Positions 1-12,429 are shown, counted from the stretch's first letter. The stretch is DNA of 64,000 nucleotides from Ophthalmolycus amberensis (GCA_024529925.1 JAFEUB010001014.1:25789-89788); one strand, 5' to 3'. A program made the numbers and translations. The notes: generated by a model from the letters alone, not told the origin.

Positions 1-335
1 AACACTCAAGGAAAGTACCCTGAAATTGTACTTAATTACAGTACTTCAGTAACTCTACTTAGTTACATTCAACCACTGAACGCAGTGATTCCAAACCTAT
101 AGGTTTCAAGACAAGTCTGAAGACAAGTTCATCAGTAAGAGTGTTCAGTCCTTGAAAATGTGGAATTTAATTAAAAGCATTGACAGCTCATAACGGCAAC
201 TCCACTCTCGCATTAAATGTTTCCGGCTCTGAACAAGAAGAGGATTCCCAACAAAGCTTTTTGAAGTAATTATTCTCATCATCATCCTGATTAAGTCTGT
301 TTCGCCGGCGAGAGTTAACTTGTCACGACTGGGAC
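1..335. other. Non-coding flank, no feature seen
   Basis: The only open frames here are short and resemble no protein I know. I see no splice-flanked exon, repeat structure or RNA gene. Confidence 0.5.
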
Positions 336-505
336 GTGTCACGTGTCGAAGTGTACCTGAGCAATACACTGAACCCCCGGCTCCCCGGGCGCCGATCAAT
401 GGCAGCCCACTGCTCCCTATATACAGGGATGGGTCAAATGCAGTAGTCAAATTTCGTGTATGTGTAAAAAATGTATATCACAATAAAAATGGTTTCTTCT
501 TTCTT
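336..505 (+). mobile_element. SINE 3' part (tRNA-derived family), truncated
   Basis: The sequence 'tgtcgaagtgt...tgagcaatacactgaaccccc' matches, with substitutions, the body of the SINE at 63179-63385. It continues into 'cccactgctccc' and a tail with 'caatAAAAATgg', typical of the 3' end of teleost tRNA-derived SINEs. The tRNA-like head with A and B boxes is missing, so this is a 5'-truncated old copy. The family assignment comes from comparing the two copies in this window and from general familiarity with fish SINEs. Confidence 0.6.
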
Positions 506-1400
506 TCTTCTTCTTCACATGGCAGGAAGCAGAGGTGTCTAATGAATCAGTGTGATTTGTTCACAAACAACCGAGTCTCGAGCCGTTTGGGGTGCTGAGA
601 GAAAATCTGTCTTTACGGAGAAGCAGGCCGGTGTCATCAAGCGTTCGTAGCAATACCTACGAAAAATAATGCGCCCTAATTTCATAGATAGCCCACGTAA
701 TTATTTGTATGCTATCCAAGTAATTGCGAACAAGGTGAAATAGCACTCTGGAAACACACATAGGACGTGTGGGATTACAACCACCGATCGTTCAGCCAGG
801 AGACGGCTGTTCGCTCCCCGTGTGGAACGAGAAGTCATCGTTGATGTTTTTGTCCCCTAACCTTCGTAATTAGTTACGGCACCTGCGTAGTTATTTTAAC
901 CCAAACAACGTTATTTTCCTCAACCTATCTCAGTAGTTTTGTTGCCTCGTTGCTCGACTTTTGTAGGAAAACGCATGAAAAAATGAGGAGTAACTTTTCA
1001 TGAGATACACAAATCGTTGTAGTAGGACACGTCGCATGACGTCATACTAAATCTGTGTTTTGCTTCAATTTTACTTTCAACAGTTACGATGATTTATATT
1101 TAATAGTTACTAACAACGTTTTACACACATTTTCAGGCCGATGCCTAAATGTTGCTGTTCCGTGAATTTGTCTGAGGATTTAGCCCTTACCGGCAAAAAT
1201 ACCCGAACTTCTCCGTCTCTCCAGTTCGACGTTTTCGTCTGCGTCTTTGTGTAAATGACCCTTCTTCTTTTTCTTCTTCACGCTTGTGTCTGCTGTTGAT
1301 TTTCTGAATCAATATCAAGCTCATTAGTGCTCAGCATCTTATGGAGCTTTACAGCAGGCCTTCTCTTGTGAGGATGTGTTCAATCTGAAATGCAACGGGG
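506..1400. other. Non-coding, AT-rich, possible old transposon
   Basis: No coding potential is visible. A small hairpin lies at 644-663 (arms TTCGTAG/CTACGAA) and a perfect palindromic CRE octamer TGACGTCA at 1037-1044. The 'cgtag...ctacgaa' style resembles teleost MITE sequence, but no clear ends were found. Confidence 0.4.
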
Positions 1401-1515
1401 CTGCTGCGTGTTTATCCGAGTCCCCCTGTGTGTTGATGTCTGAGCACACATTGTTTCTGTCCCTTTTCCTTTTTCGCTTTATCTCTTTGCCCTTTGTGTG
1501 TGTTTGGGGTGGGGG

Positions 1516-1534
1516 GTGTGTGTGTGTGTGTGTG
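1516..1534. repeat. (TG)n microsatellite
   Basis: About nine GT units following a short G-rich run. Confidence 0.85.
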
Positions 1535-1603
1535 CATGATATTATGATGTGTGCTATTTTTGGATTGGTGTGTTTATTCACCTTGTTGTTGCATGCATGG
1601 ATT

Positions 1604-1624
1604 TGTGTGTGTGTGTGTGTGTGT
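1604..1624. repeat. (TG)n microsatellite
   Basis: About ten uninterrupted TG units. Confidence 0.85.
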
Positions 1625-1814
1625 AGGTCAGCAGCGAGGGGACAGATGACCGATAGGGTTCCAAGGACAGGGAGGCCGTGGGGGCCTTGGGCTTTGCGTA
1701 TGTGCATGTGTGTGTGATTATGAGTGTGCGCATGAGTGATTCGGTGTGGCAGTGGATGGCAGCAAGCATACGGTTCCCCGCGAGCAGAGAACAGTGTCAC
1801 AGGAAGTGGAGCTA

Positions 1815-1836
1815 ACACACACACACACACACACAC
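1815..1836. repeat. (AC)11 microsatellite
   Basis: Uninterrupted AC units. Confidence 0.85.
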
Positions 1837-2974
1837 TGACTTACACCCGAAACAGAAACTTTCATCATAGAGACAGAAAGGACACACAAATACACAATAA
1901 ACAAACAAAAAACACACACAGAAGTGTGAACCGTCATTCAAACATATTCATTCAGGAGGAAAGGCAGCTGAGAAACACACACTGGAATAACACACTCAGC
2001 TGACTGTGTCGCGCACACACACACAACTCTGAGATGATTAATGAACACACAATCGTGTATCAACACAAACTTCAGGGTCACACAATTCAAAAAGACCCCC
2101 TCATAATTCCTGGTTTGAATTTATTCGCAGAAATAGAACAAAAGGTTAAAGCGTTTTCTATTCGGAGAGGTAAAGTTACCGCCCGCCATCTTATCGCTGC
2201 GGGACCCTTTAATCATCAGATAAGTGAGCGGGGATGACTCACAAGATGTAAATGGTAAAATCTATATTATTATCACTCTCGAGGTGATTGAAGTGGTTCC
2301 CAGCCGTGGCGCTTCCACGCAGGCATCCAGTATCAGAAAACCTCTGCAAGGCCTTCATTCAACTTTATATGTGTGGTTTAGTGTGAAGGTTTTTTCCCCC
2401 CTGTGTATCCTGGTTCTGTTCATAATCAGGATATGATGTTTGCATGGACAAACCTGGTTATTTGTCTCCTGTTTCACATCTCTATGCTTTCAGTGCCATG
2501 CCGTTGTCCCGAAAGCCCATTTGTCCCAATTACAAACCCCCCGTTGTTCCGCAGAATGACGTCATCAAATCTTCCCGGGTGCGATATATTTTTCCTTCAG
2601 TATGTCATAATCCTGACCCGTCCTACTCCGCCTCTGATTGAGTAGAAAGTTCATAGATCTACGCTCCGCATTTTCTCTCTCAAAGTGCACCAAATTGATG
2701 AATCTGTCATGGAAGCATGCCACCGGACCCAATTTATATCGCTGAAAAGAAATGATTGCAATGGTCGTTTGTTTTCCAATATTGTGCAGCCCCTAATATG
2801 CACACAACCAAGCTGTGATGTTGTATAAACTCAACATTGTAATGGGAGCTGTAGTTGTTTTTTGCTCACAAAGTAACCGTTGCGATTTGTACCAGAATGG
2901 GGAAAAAACAAAATCCAGGAACACACTTCATTTAACAGCTAATGTAACAGATAGAATCCCTGTCCTCTCCATAT

Positions 2975-2985
2975 CACACACACAC

Positions 2986-3019
<34 letters not shown>
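2975..3019. repeat. (CA)n microsatellite
   Basis: About 22 CA units with one CG interruption near 2989. Confidence 0.9.
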
Positions 3020-3022
<3 letters not shown>

Positions 3023-3340
3023 TTTGCAGCCATCAGTGTAATACCCTGTCACCAGACAGTTGAAATGCAACACACTATCTAAAAGGGTGAGAAGATTAGT
3101 CAGAGTGTGTGTGCACAGATGTGAGTGTGTGTGTGAGTGTGGTGTATTAACTGTGTCAGCTCAACTGTGTGCAATCATGCCAACACGTATGGCCGTGAGT
3201 GTGTTTTTATCTAGTTATATTTTACAACTTCCCGTGTATCTGCTCCCACTGTGTGTGTTTAGTCCTCAATGATGCACCTAATCTGTGCATTCTGTGGTTC
3301 TTTTAGCTCGTCTTCATCATATTTATGCATCGCGTGCTCT

Positions 3341-6300
3341 TTGTGTGTGACTCTGTTGTGTGTGACTCTATTGTGTGTGACTCTGTTGTGTGTGACTCTG
3401 CTGTGTGTGACTCTGTTGTGTGTGACTCTGTTGTGTGTGACTCTATTGTGTGTGACTATTGTGTGTGACTCTGTTGTGTGTGACTCTATTGTGTGTGACT
3501 CTGTTGTGTGTGACTCTATTGTGTGTGACTCTGTTGTGTGTGACTCTGTTGTGTGTGACTCTGTTGTGTGTGACGCTGTTGTGTGTGTGACTCTGTTGTG
3601 TGTGACTCTGTTGTGTGTGACTCTGTTGTGGGTGACTCTGTTGTGTGTGACTCTATTGTGGGTGTGACTCTGTTGTGTGTGACTCTGTTGTGTGTGACTC
3701 TATTGTGTGTGACTCTGTTGTGTGTGTGACTCTGTTGTGTGTGACTCTGTTGTGTGTGACTCTATTGTGTGTGACTCTGTTGTGTGGGTGACTCTGTTGT
3801 GTGTGACTCTATTGTGTGTGACTCTATTGTGGGTGACTCTGTTGTGTGTGACTCTATTGTGTGTGACTCTGTTGTGTGTGACTCTGTTGTGTGTGACTCT
3901 GTTGTGTGTGACTCTGTTGTGTGTGACTCTGTTGTGGGTGACTCTGTTGTGTGTGACTCTATTGTGTGTGACTCTATTGTGGGTGACTCTGTTGTGTGTG
4001 ACTCTGTTGTGTGTGACTCTGTTGTGGGTGACTCTGTTGTGTGTGACTCTATTGTGTGTGACTCTATTGTGGGTGACTCTGTTGTGTGTGACTCTGTTGT
4101 GTGTGACTCTATTGTGTGTGACTCTATTGTGGGTGACTCTGTTGTGTGTGACTCTGTTGTGTGTGACTCTATTGTGGGTGACTCTGTTGTGTGTGACTCT
4201 ATTGTGGGTGACTCTGTTGTGTGTGACTCTGTTGTGGGTGACTCTGTTGTGTGTGACTCTGTTGTGTGTGACTCTGTTGTGGGTGACTCTGTTGTGGGTG
4301 ACTCTGTTGTGGGTGACTCTGTTGTGTGTGACTCTGTTGTGTGTGACTCTATTGTGGGTGACTCTGTTGTGTGTGACTCTGTTGTGTGTGACTCTATTGT
4401 GGGTGACTCTGTTGTGTGTGACTCTATTGTGGGTGACTCTGTTGTGTGTGACTCTATTGTGGGTGACTCTGTTGTGTGTGACTCTGTTGTGGGTGACTCT
4501 GTTGTGTGTGACTCTGTTGTGTGTGACTCTGTTGTGTGTGACTCTATTGTGGGTGACTCTGTTGTGTGTGACTCTATTGTGGGTGACTCTGTTGTGTGTG
4601 ACTCTATTGTGTGTGACTCTATTGTGGGTGACTCTGTTGTGTGTGACTCTATTGTGTGTGACTCTATTGTGGGTGACTCTGTTGTGTGTGACTCTGTTGT
4701 GGGTGACTCTGTTGTGTGTGACTCTGTTGTGTGTGACTCTATTGTGGGTGACTCTGTTGTGTGTGACTCTATTGTGGGTGACTCTGTTGTGTGTGACTCT
4801 GTTGTGGGTGACTCTGTTGTGTGTGACTCTGTTGTGTGTGACTCTATTGTGGGTGACTCTGTTGTGTGTGACTCTATTGTGGGTGACTCTGTTGTGTGTG
4901 ACTCTGTTGTGTGTGACTCTGTTGTGGGTGACTCTGTTGTGTGTGACTCTGTTGTGTGTGACTCTGTTGTGTGTGACTCTGTTGTGGGTGACTCTGTTGT
5001 GGGTGACTCTGTTGTGGGTGACTCTGTTGTGTGTGACTCTGTTGTGGGTGACTCTGTTGTGGGTGGCTCTGTTGTGGGTGACTCTGTTGTGTGTGACTCT
5101 GTTGTGTGTGACTCTATTGTGTGTGACTCTATTGTGGGTGACTCTGTTGTGTGTGACTCTGTTGTGTGTGACTCTATTGTGGGTGACTCTGTTGTGTGTG
5201 ACTCTATTGTGGGTGACTCTGTTGTGTGTGACTCTGTTGTGGGTGACTCTGTTGTGTGTGACTCTGTTGTGTGTGACTCTGTTGTGGGTGACTCTGTTGT
5301 GTGTGACTCTGTTGTGTGTGACTCTGTTGTGGGTGACTCTGTTGTGTGTGACTCTGTTGTGTGTGTGACTCTATTGTGTGTGACTCTGTTGTGGGTGACT
5401 CTATTGTGGGTGACTCTGTTGTGTGTGACTCTGTTGTGTGTGTGACTCTATTGTGTGTGACTCTGTTGTGGGTGACTCTGTTGTGGGTGACTCTGTTGTG
5501 TGTGACTCTGTTGTGGGTGACTCTGTTGTGGGTGACTCTGTTGTGTGTGACTCTGTTGTGTGTGACTCTGTTGTGTGTGACTCTGTTGTGGGTGACTGTT
5601 GTGGGTGACTCTGTTGTGTGTGACTCTGTTGTGGGTGACTCTGTTGTGTGTGACTCTGTTGTGGGTGACTCTGTTGTGGGTGACTCTGTTGTGGGTGACT
5701 CTGTTGTGTGTGACTCTGTTGTGTGTGTGACTCTGTTGTGTGTGACTCTGTTGTGTGTGACTCTGTTGTGGGTGACTCTGTTGTGGGTGACTCTGTTGTG
5801 GGTGACTCTGTTGTGTGTGACTCTGTTGTGTGTGACTCTGTTGTGTGTGTGACTCTATTGTGTGTGACTCTGTTGTGTGTGACTCTGTTGTGGGTGACTC
5901 TGTTGTGGGTGACTCTATTGTGTGTGACTCTGTTGTGTGTGACTCTGTTGTGGGTGACTCTGTTGTGGGTGACTCTGTTGTGTGTGACTCTGTTGTGGGT
6001 GACTCTGTTGTGGGTGACTCTGTTGTGGGTGACTCTGTTGTGTGTGACTCTGTTGTGGGTGACTCTGTTGTGGGTGACTCTGTTGTGGGTGACTCTGTTG
6101 TGTGTGACTCTGTTGTGGGTGACTCTGTTGTGTGTGACTCTGTTGTGTGTGACTCTGTTGTGGGTGACTCTGTTGTGGGTGACTCTGTTGTGGGTGACTC
6201 TGTTGTGTGTGACTCTGTTGTGTGTGACTCTATTGTGTGTGACTCTGTTGTGGGTGACTCTGTTGTGGGTGACTCTATTGTGGGTGACTCTGTTGTGTGT

Positions 6301-6568
6301 GACTCTGTTGTGGGTGACTCTGTTGTGGGTGACTCTGTTGTGGGTGACTCTGTTGTGTGTGACTCTATTGTGTGTGACTCTGTTGTGGGTGACTCTGTTG
6401 TGGGTGACTCTATTGTGGGTGACTCTGTTGTGTGTGACTCTATTGTGTGTGACTCTGTTGTGGGTGACTCTGTTGTGGGTGACTCTGTTGTGGGTGACTC
6501 TGTTGTGTGTGACTCTGTTGTGTGTGACTCTATTGTGTGTGACTCTATTGTGTGTGACTCTATTGTGC
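3341..6568. repeat. 3.2-kb minisatellite, 15-bp unit
   Basis: Roughly 215 tandem copies of a 15-bp unit, GACTCTRTTGTGKGT, where two sites vary: G/A at the first (CTG or CTA) and T/G at the second (TGTGT or TGGGT). The unit is kept in strict 15-bp register from about 3785 to 5350, so it recurs exactly four times in every 60 bases. Before and after that there are slips: 17-bp units with an extra GT (for example near 3588, 3665, 3724, 5362, 5434, 5722, 5847), a shortened unit near 3456 and a 3-bp deletion near 5594. The + strand is almost purely G/T outside GACTCT. Because 15 is divisible by 3 and the unit has a stop in only one of six frames, very long open frames appear on both strands. They are artefacts of the repeat, with no splice, start or domain evidence for a protein. 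Confidence 0.97.
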
Positions 6569-6854
6569 ACAGATGCGTGCGAATCCTCTGGTCATCCGCT
6601 CGCCACCTGTCTGCGTGTTTGACCTTCCGCCCTCTCCTGTGTGAGCGCGTGTGCCCCCTCTCGACCCCTGCTTCTCCCACAATGCCTCTCTCTGTTCCTG
6701 CCTACACCCACGAGCCCATTGTCTATGCACACTTACCTGGTAACAGACTGCCGCTGTTGCCATGGCATTGCCGGCGGTACCCAGGTGTCCAAATCGCTCT
6801 CTGAATGACTGATGATTGGCTGTCGATGGTTGGCTCTGTTATTTATTTTTCTCT

Positions 6855-6897
<43 letters not shown>

Positions 6898-8589
6898 GCA
6901 TATAAACATGATCTGAGTCCCAGTGATAGGGACACACACCCACATAGAGTCACATCCTCACAGGGGCGTGATGATTGGCTGTCAGGAGAACATGACCCTG
7001 ATTTGGGCCTGTGGGACTTGAAGTTGTGGTGTGAAGTGTGTTTGAAGTGGCTTGAAGTAACATGTGTGTATAGGAGTGAGTGAGTGAACTGAGCGGTGAA
7101 GTAGGTTGAATATTAAAAGTGCTCTCTTGGCTTCAGACCCTGGGCAAAATTGCACTTGAATATATTCCAAACGCTTGAAATAACCCGGGGAGCGCTTGAT
7201 ACGACTGATCTTTGCTCCACTCTCGAGGCCATTCCGACTTTCATTGCGCGGCTGATAACGAGCGCTGCCCCAGTCCTTCCAATATTACAACCCACTTTTG
7301 CATTCTCGCACTTTGGTGCACGTATTACCCCGGTAGCTTAACCTCTAAACTGTGCTGCTCAGCCAGCTGGCATTGAGAGCCAAATTGACTCCGGAGTTCT
7401 CTCTCGCACCTGCCAGAGTGAAAAAGCTAAAGAGGGGTCGATGAATGTGCAGTTGGCAAACGCATATATTCTCATGATCAGCTTGACATGGAGGAGAAAT
7501 CATTGGGCCTGGGCCACTGAGAATGCAACGGCTGAAACTTAATTTCAGGTCTGCAATATTTTGATATCGACACTTCTCAAAAATAGTTATTTCACACTCG
7601 CAGTTCTGCTCGTTTGGTTCAAACAAACCAGGAGCTGTAAGGAAGTTATGTGGACATATTCATTGGATAGTTTTGGCGACTTGCATCCTGGCAGCGTTCC
7701 CAGTGATAGTAGCTATAGTGCTAGCTCCAAACGACGCTAATAGTATCCAATTCATTTGAGTAATCTGTTGGCAGATCACTCTGAGCAGCATGCTTGGGAA
7801 TTAATTACAATATAATATATTTGAACATGTTCGTTTTTTCGCTAATTTAGTTGCAAATAGCTTTTTAAGACTAAAGTTGATAAGAGGGTCTGAAAAGTCG
7901 CTGAAGTTGCCACGTTGGCAACGCTGGTCACCAGCTCTACATGGAAATCAAATTGTAGTTCTACGTTAAGGACGGAGAGAGCTTCCAAAGACAGACAAGC
8001 TGAGGTCATTAAAACTCAAGTCATTTCATAAATACATGGTTCAACTGAAAAGCTCTTTCAGCTGTATTGTTCCAGTCAGGATTTATTTATCTTTTATCTG
8101 ATTTGTTCTCAGTTTTTTCACGTTCACAAAGCCCAATATCAGAAAAGAAAATGTCTCAGTAGTTCCTGAGCTCTTTAAGAAAAACAAAGGGACACAATGG
8201 GGTAAAAAAGGAAATTCAGAGATCTCCCCTCCTCAGAGCTGCAGGCCACTAGGTGTTGCAGCTGTGCAAGTTATTGAGCTTTAGAATCAAATTGAAAATG
8301 CACACCTGTTTCAACACAGAGTGAAAAAGATAAGCCTTTAACATGTTTTAAACCTCCACAATAGATGAATCCTGCGGTACCTGGCGAGTTGGCTGTAATA
8401 ATGATAATGCATCTTTTCAGCTGCTGAGATCGAAATTCTGTGTCTCTAAATCTCATTTATTTTAAATACATGCAGCTCTGTACTTTATGCCTCCACTCGC
8501 TTCTTTCAATCGATAAACTCCAGCACTCCTGAAATCTAAACTAATTGACAGAACCCACTGCTGCTCGTTTCACCAACCTGCTCTCGCTC
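6569..8589. other. Non-coding, nothing recognised
   Basis: Apart from a (CA)18 tract at 6859-6894, I see neither exon-like sequence nor a recognisable repeat family. Short open frames on both strands lack protein-like composition. Confidence 0.45.
6859..6894. repeat. (CA)18 microsatellite
   Basis: Uninterrupted CA units, likely polymorphic in length. Confidence 0.92.
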
Positions 8590-9085
8590 CCAACAATACT
8601 GAGGGCCGTCTCATACCGAGGCATCGAGGCACACTTCTGTATGCAACGCATCAGGCTTTTGAGTAACACCAATGTAAACCCATTCGCGTCATTATTAGAC
8701 TCTCAACTGGCATAGTATTTAAAAGTCGGCTAAGGTTGGTTGCAAGGGGAGGTTGGATGGATCAATCAAACACAGACTTTCACCCAGGAGGTCCCATGTG
8801 AAACTAAACGTCATCGTTATTGCGTCGACTTATTTTGTCTCGTTACTCGTCATTCACGTGAGTCTCTTTTCCGAACCTTAAAAAATAGGTTTTGTAGCCT
8901 GAACCTAAGTTCCCTTGAAGACAGTTGTTTTGAAAAGACGCTATGCTTGTAACAAGCGTATAATGACACGCCGTCCCTGACGAGTCAAATATTGATGCTA
9001 GTGGGGAAGATGGAGAGTCATACTTGGACACCGAGGGGCACTGACCAAGCCTCCGTATTTGACTAGTTGGAAGTGACAATGTGTT
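8590..9085. repeat. Dispersed repeat, diverged copy
   Basis: Segments reappear elsewhere in the window with substitutions: 'accaatgtaaaccca' (compare 54588-54602), 'tttgaaaagac.ctatgc' and 'ctgtccctgac' (compare 54946-55000), and 'gcactgacca..cctccgtatttga' (compare 29719-29745). This suggests an old interspersed element with several fragmentary copies. Its class and ends cannot be determined from this window. Confidence 0.5.
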
Positions 9086-9330
9086 GCTTTGACACATTCA
9101 CATTCCCACCAAATATTAAAACTTGATTAGGATCAACTGCCAGGCTAATTGGCACACAGCAAACCCCGGAACAGGTAGCATTCTGCCGCAGGGATACTGG
9201 TTGGTCTATGTGATCCTTGGCAAAATGTAATTAAGGTGCCATATGTATTCTACTGTGAGCAGTGAGAGTGGTTTGGGCAAGAAGGGGGCCTGCAGCTCTT
9301 TTTTGCCGCTGGGGCCCCTTCCAAGTTAAT
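9086..9330. other. Non-coding, nothing recognised
   Basis: No open frame, repeat or RNA signature is seen. Confidence 0.4.
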
Positions 9331-10140
9331 CTATCCATGTTGTATCCCTTAAAAGTCTTTAAAGAGATTTTCGTGCAGATCTTTAAAAAGACTTAAAAGG
9401 CATTGAATTCATTCATGTAAAAAAAAGGTCTTAATTGGTACTGAAATGTCTTGAATCAGTGTGTCAAAAGTCTTCACAATATTACAACAATGACTTTATT
9501 AATCTTTTTTTTTTTTTTACATTGAATTGTAACATTGTGTGACCAATACCATTCATATTTTGTTTCTGTTGGCACATGTGGATTATGAGACAATGGTCCC
9601 CTGGGTATAGGCCAAAAGGCCCCACCACCTCTCCTTCATAGGAAGAAGATACAGACTTTGTAGTTATTTAACCTCTTTTTGTAGTTGTTTTGTGTCTCTT
9701 TGTAGTTGCTTTGTGTCTCTTTGTAGTTGTTTTGTGTCTCTTTGTAGTTGCTTTGTGTCTCTTTGAGGTTATTTTGTGTCTCTTTGTAGTTGTTTTGTGT
9801 CTCTTTGTAGTTGCTTTGTGTCTCTGAGGTTGCTTTGTGTCTCTTTGAGGTTGTTTTGTGTCTCTTTGTAGTAGTTGTTTGTCTCTTTGTAGCTGCTTTG
9901 TGTCTCTTTGAGGTTGTTTTGCCACTTTCATAGTTGGTGTGAGTCTGTTAATTAATTTCTCTCTGTAGCTCTGCTGCATCTCTTTGTAGTTGTTTTGGTC
10001 TCTTTGTGGTCTTTCTGTATCTCTTTGTAGTCGTTTTATGTTTCTTTGTGGTCATTTTGAGTCTTTTCCTGGTTGGTTCGTGTCTCATTGAGTGACATTT
10101 TGTAAGTGAAAGCCAGGGAAACCCCTCATAATTTAGGTCC
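9331..10140. repeat. Dispersed repeat containing a 21-bp minisatellite
   Basis: The core, 9667-9930, is a tandem array of about 21 bp (TTTGTAGTTGTTTTGTGTCTC) with variants TTTGAGGTT and GCTTTG, decaying into irregular copies up to about 10090. Flanking sequence with repeated 'aaagtcttaaa' motifs (9345-9450, again near 10560 and 31665) suggests the array sits inside an interspersed element. A 103-codon lysine/threonine/glutamine-rich frame on the minus strand (9668-9979) is a translation of the 7-codon unit and not a gene. Confidence 0.75.
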
Positions 10141-11459
10141 CTGGGCCTGTGCCCTGGTAGGCCTGTTCAGTAATCCATCCATCCCAGCCAGGAAGCTCAG
10201 AAGATCCACTGTCTGCTAGATAGCTGTCATGGGGAGGTGCAAATTCAAAGAAAATTGGCTATTTAACCAAGATGGCTGAAACCAGTACAAGGCAATGCAT
10301 ACGAGACTCTTTGTAATTTCTGCAAAAAGCTTTATACACGGCACGATTGAAGTTAAGGCAGCGGGATCCCACATGCAGAGTAAGAAACACAAAATTGACA
10401 AGAAAACTCCACCAAATACCAGGTATTTCACATTTCTGGTTACGTTACAATAAACATTTGTGCAAAATTGCCCCTAACCCCAAGCAATTGATGTTGCTTC
10501 ATGTTTTTCTTTCTACTTTCAATTTGTCCTAAATATCATTCCAAGAGGCATTATAGGAGTCTTTAAAGTCTTAAATCTAACTTTCTCTGAAATATTTTAT
10601 TCCTAGTGCAAATACAGCAAAGTTCTGTTCCTGCACTGTTCTCACTATGTGGCCTAATCCCTTGAAACTACAGAAGTGCCACCACCAAGACATGATTTGC
10701 CTTGTTGGTTGTTTAAACAGTCGGTTTTCCACTCCAGACTGAGCACGGTTCTTGGTCCAGTTGAAAAACCTCCTTAGAAGCACCTTGCTCTGCTCCCCTC
10801 CTCCAAGTGATCTGATGTAATTTGACTTGGTAGGTGACAGCTCTTTTCGGAGAGGCGAAAACTCGAAATGTCAGTGTCACAGACAGAGGTCGGAGACGAG
10901 GCAGGGAGGGACCGGAGAGAGGAGATCCTTTCAGCCGGGGTCACTCTTCAACTCCTTCTTTTCTCTCTCCTAATTCTTCTTCTTCTTCCCTCCTCATTTG
11001 TGTTTTCTCTCTCTTTTTCTCTTCCAGTCTCTCTCGCTCTCTCTCTCTCTCAGTATGACCTAGTTTGATCCTGAATGGTTTGGGGGCTGTCTGTCTCTGA
11101 GATAAACTCATTTGCTCTGTATCATTTAGAGAGCAATGCCATTTCACTCCCCACCCCTCTACCCTGGATGCTATTTGGGGAAGCAAGAAGCAGAACGTTC
11201 TGCTGAGAGAACAATACAAGGGAATAGCTGAATTGAATCCAACGATGCACGCTAATGTTGTTCAATGCATGTTAACATCAGTAAGGTTTGTCAAAATTGG
11301 AGCTAAACTGTGTTCTCAATTAAGATCAGCTGAGCGATTGAGATGTTTTAAATGTGTGTTAAAAACTGACTGGGCCTTTATCACAGCTAGCATAGGGCTT
11401 TTTTCACACAATATGTTTGACTTGTTGTAAGAAATGTGTGTGTATAGTGTGAGTTCACA

Positions 11460-11495
<36 letters not shown>

Positions 11496-12429
11496 CTTTA
11501 ATCTGTTAAGTGGGTAGAGACATATGGGGGAGAAAGGACTCGCGCACACAGCTGTCAGGAAATGAAAGGGGGAGACGCTGGCTACAGATAAGGCTGTGAA
11601 GTGTTGCATATCCAAAGATATCTGTCACACAAACACAGCGAGCACTGATAGGCAGATTTATTCAAAAAGGTCACGCTGTACTTGAGCTTGTGTGTGTGAG
11701 AGAGAGCTGAACTGTGTAATGGGATTGCATTTAAAGTGCATTTAGTGATCCCATGAGACCTGCCTTCCTATTAGTGACACATGTAGGCGCAAACGTCATG
11801 TGTTTTTTGCGTTTTGTTCCACCGCAGGGCGCTCCATAACCAAAAGAGCTGTGGGTTTGGATGGCTCTTGTGTGGTCTCAGAAGGCTAATTACACTGAGT
11901 GCACAGTGATGGAGCTGCCTGGAATTTATTCATGATTCTTCTGCTGTCCCAATTGTTCCAGTGAGACGAGTCATCATCCAATGCGTTTTTCGATTGGCTC
12001 ATGATTCCTGATCCTTCTTTTCTTTTCAGATTACTCTTAAAACACTACAGGGAAAATGCAACCCTCTCTCATGTCTTCATTCAGCCCTGGGGACTTTGTC
12101 CGTTGGTCAATGCAGCTTTAGAAAGGGACTGTTACCAAAACCCCGACATTTACCATTGACGGTTTCAGATCATTAAAACAATTTGTGTCATAGCAGCGCT
12201 CGAAATTCATGTCCTCCCCGTTTCACCTTTTGTCCATAGAGAAAGGGAAAACTCCCCACTGACAAAAGAAACAGAAATTGGACCCTTGAACACTGGCTGC
12301 CTCACCAGTAGCTGTTCAAAACTGTGATGAAGTGCTTTGCAGTCTTTTAGAATGCTGTCAAACACATCATTAAGGAAATGAAACAAGCACTGTGTTTTAA
12401 GGATCTTCTAGAACAGAAGTCAGAAAGAT
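10141..12429. other. Non-coding, simple-sequence tracts only
   Basis: Contains a CT-rich tract at about 10955-11052 and a (TG)16 tract at 11462-11493. No exon or transposon is recognised. Confidence 0.45.
11462..11493. repeat. (TG)16 microsatellite
   Basis: Uninterrupted TG units. Confidence 0.9.

Larger units (their letters stand above)
1401..3340. other. Non-coding TG/CA-rich flank of the minisatellite
   Basis: The stretch holds several dinucleotide tracts (listed separately), GT-rich sequence at 3098-3150, and another TGACGTCA octamer at 2557-2564. Open frames here are cysteine/histidine-rich translations of TG/CA repeats and are not credible genes. Confidence 0.5.

Noticed and set aside
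1339..1941. 200-codon open frame on the minus strand
   Set aside because: Composed mainly of His/Thr and Cys/Val translations of CA/TG repeats, with no domain.
3722..6804. Very long open frames (up to about 550 codons) on both strands of the minisatellite
   Set aside because: They follow from a 15-bp unit without stops; no start context, splice sites, domains or frame preference, and 17-bp slips change the frame.
9668..9979. 103-codon Lys/Thr/Gln-rich frame
   Set aside because: Translation of the 21-bp minisatellite.
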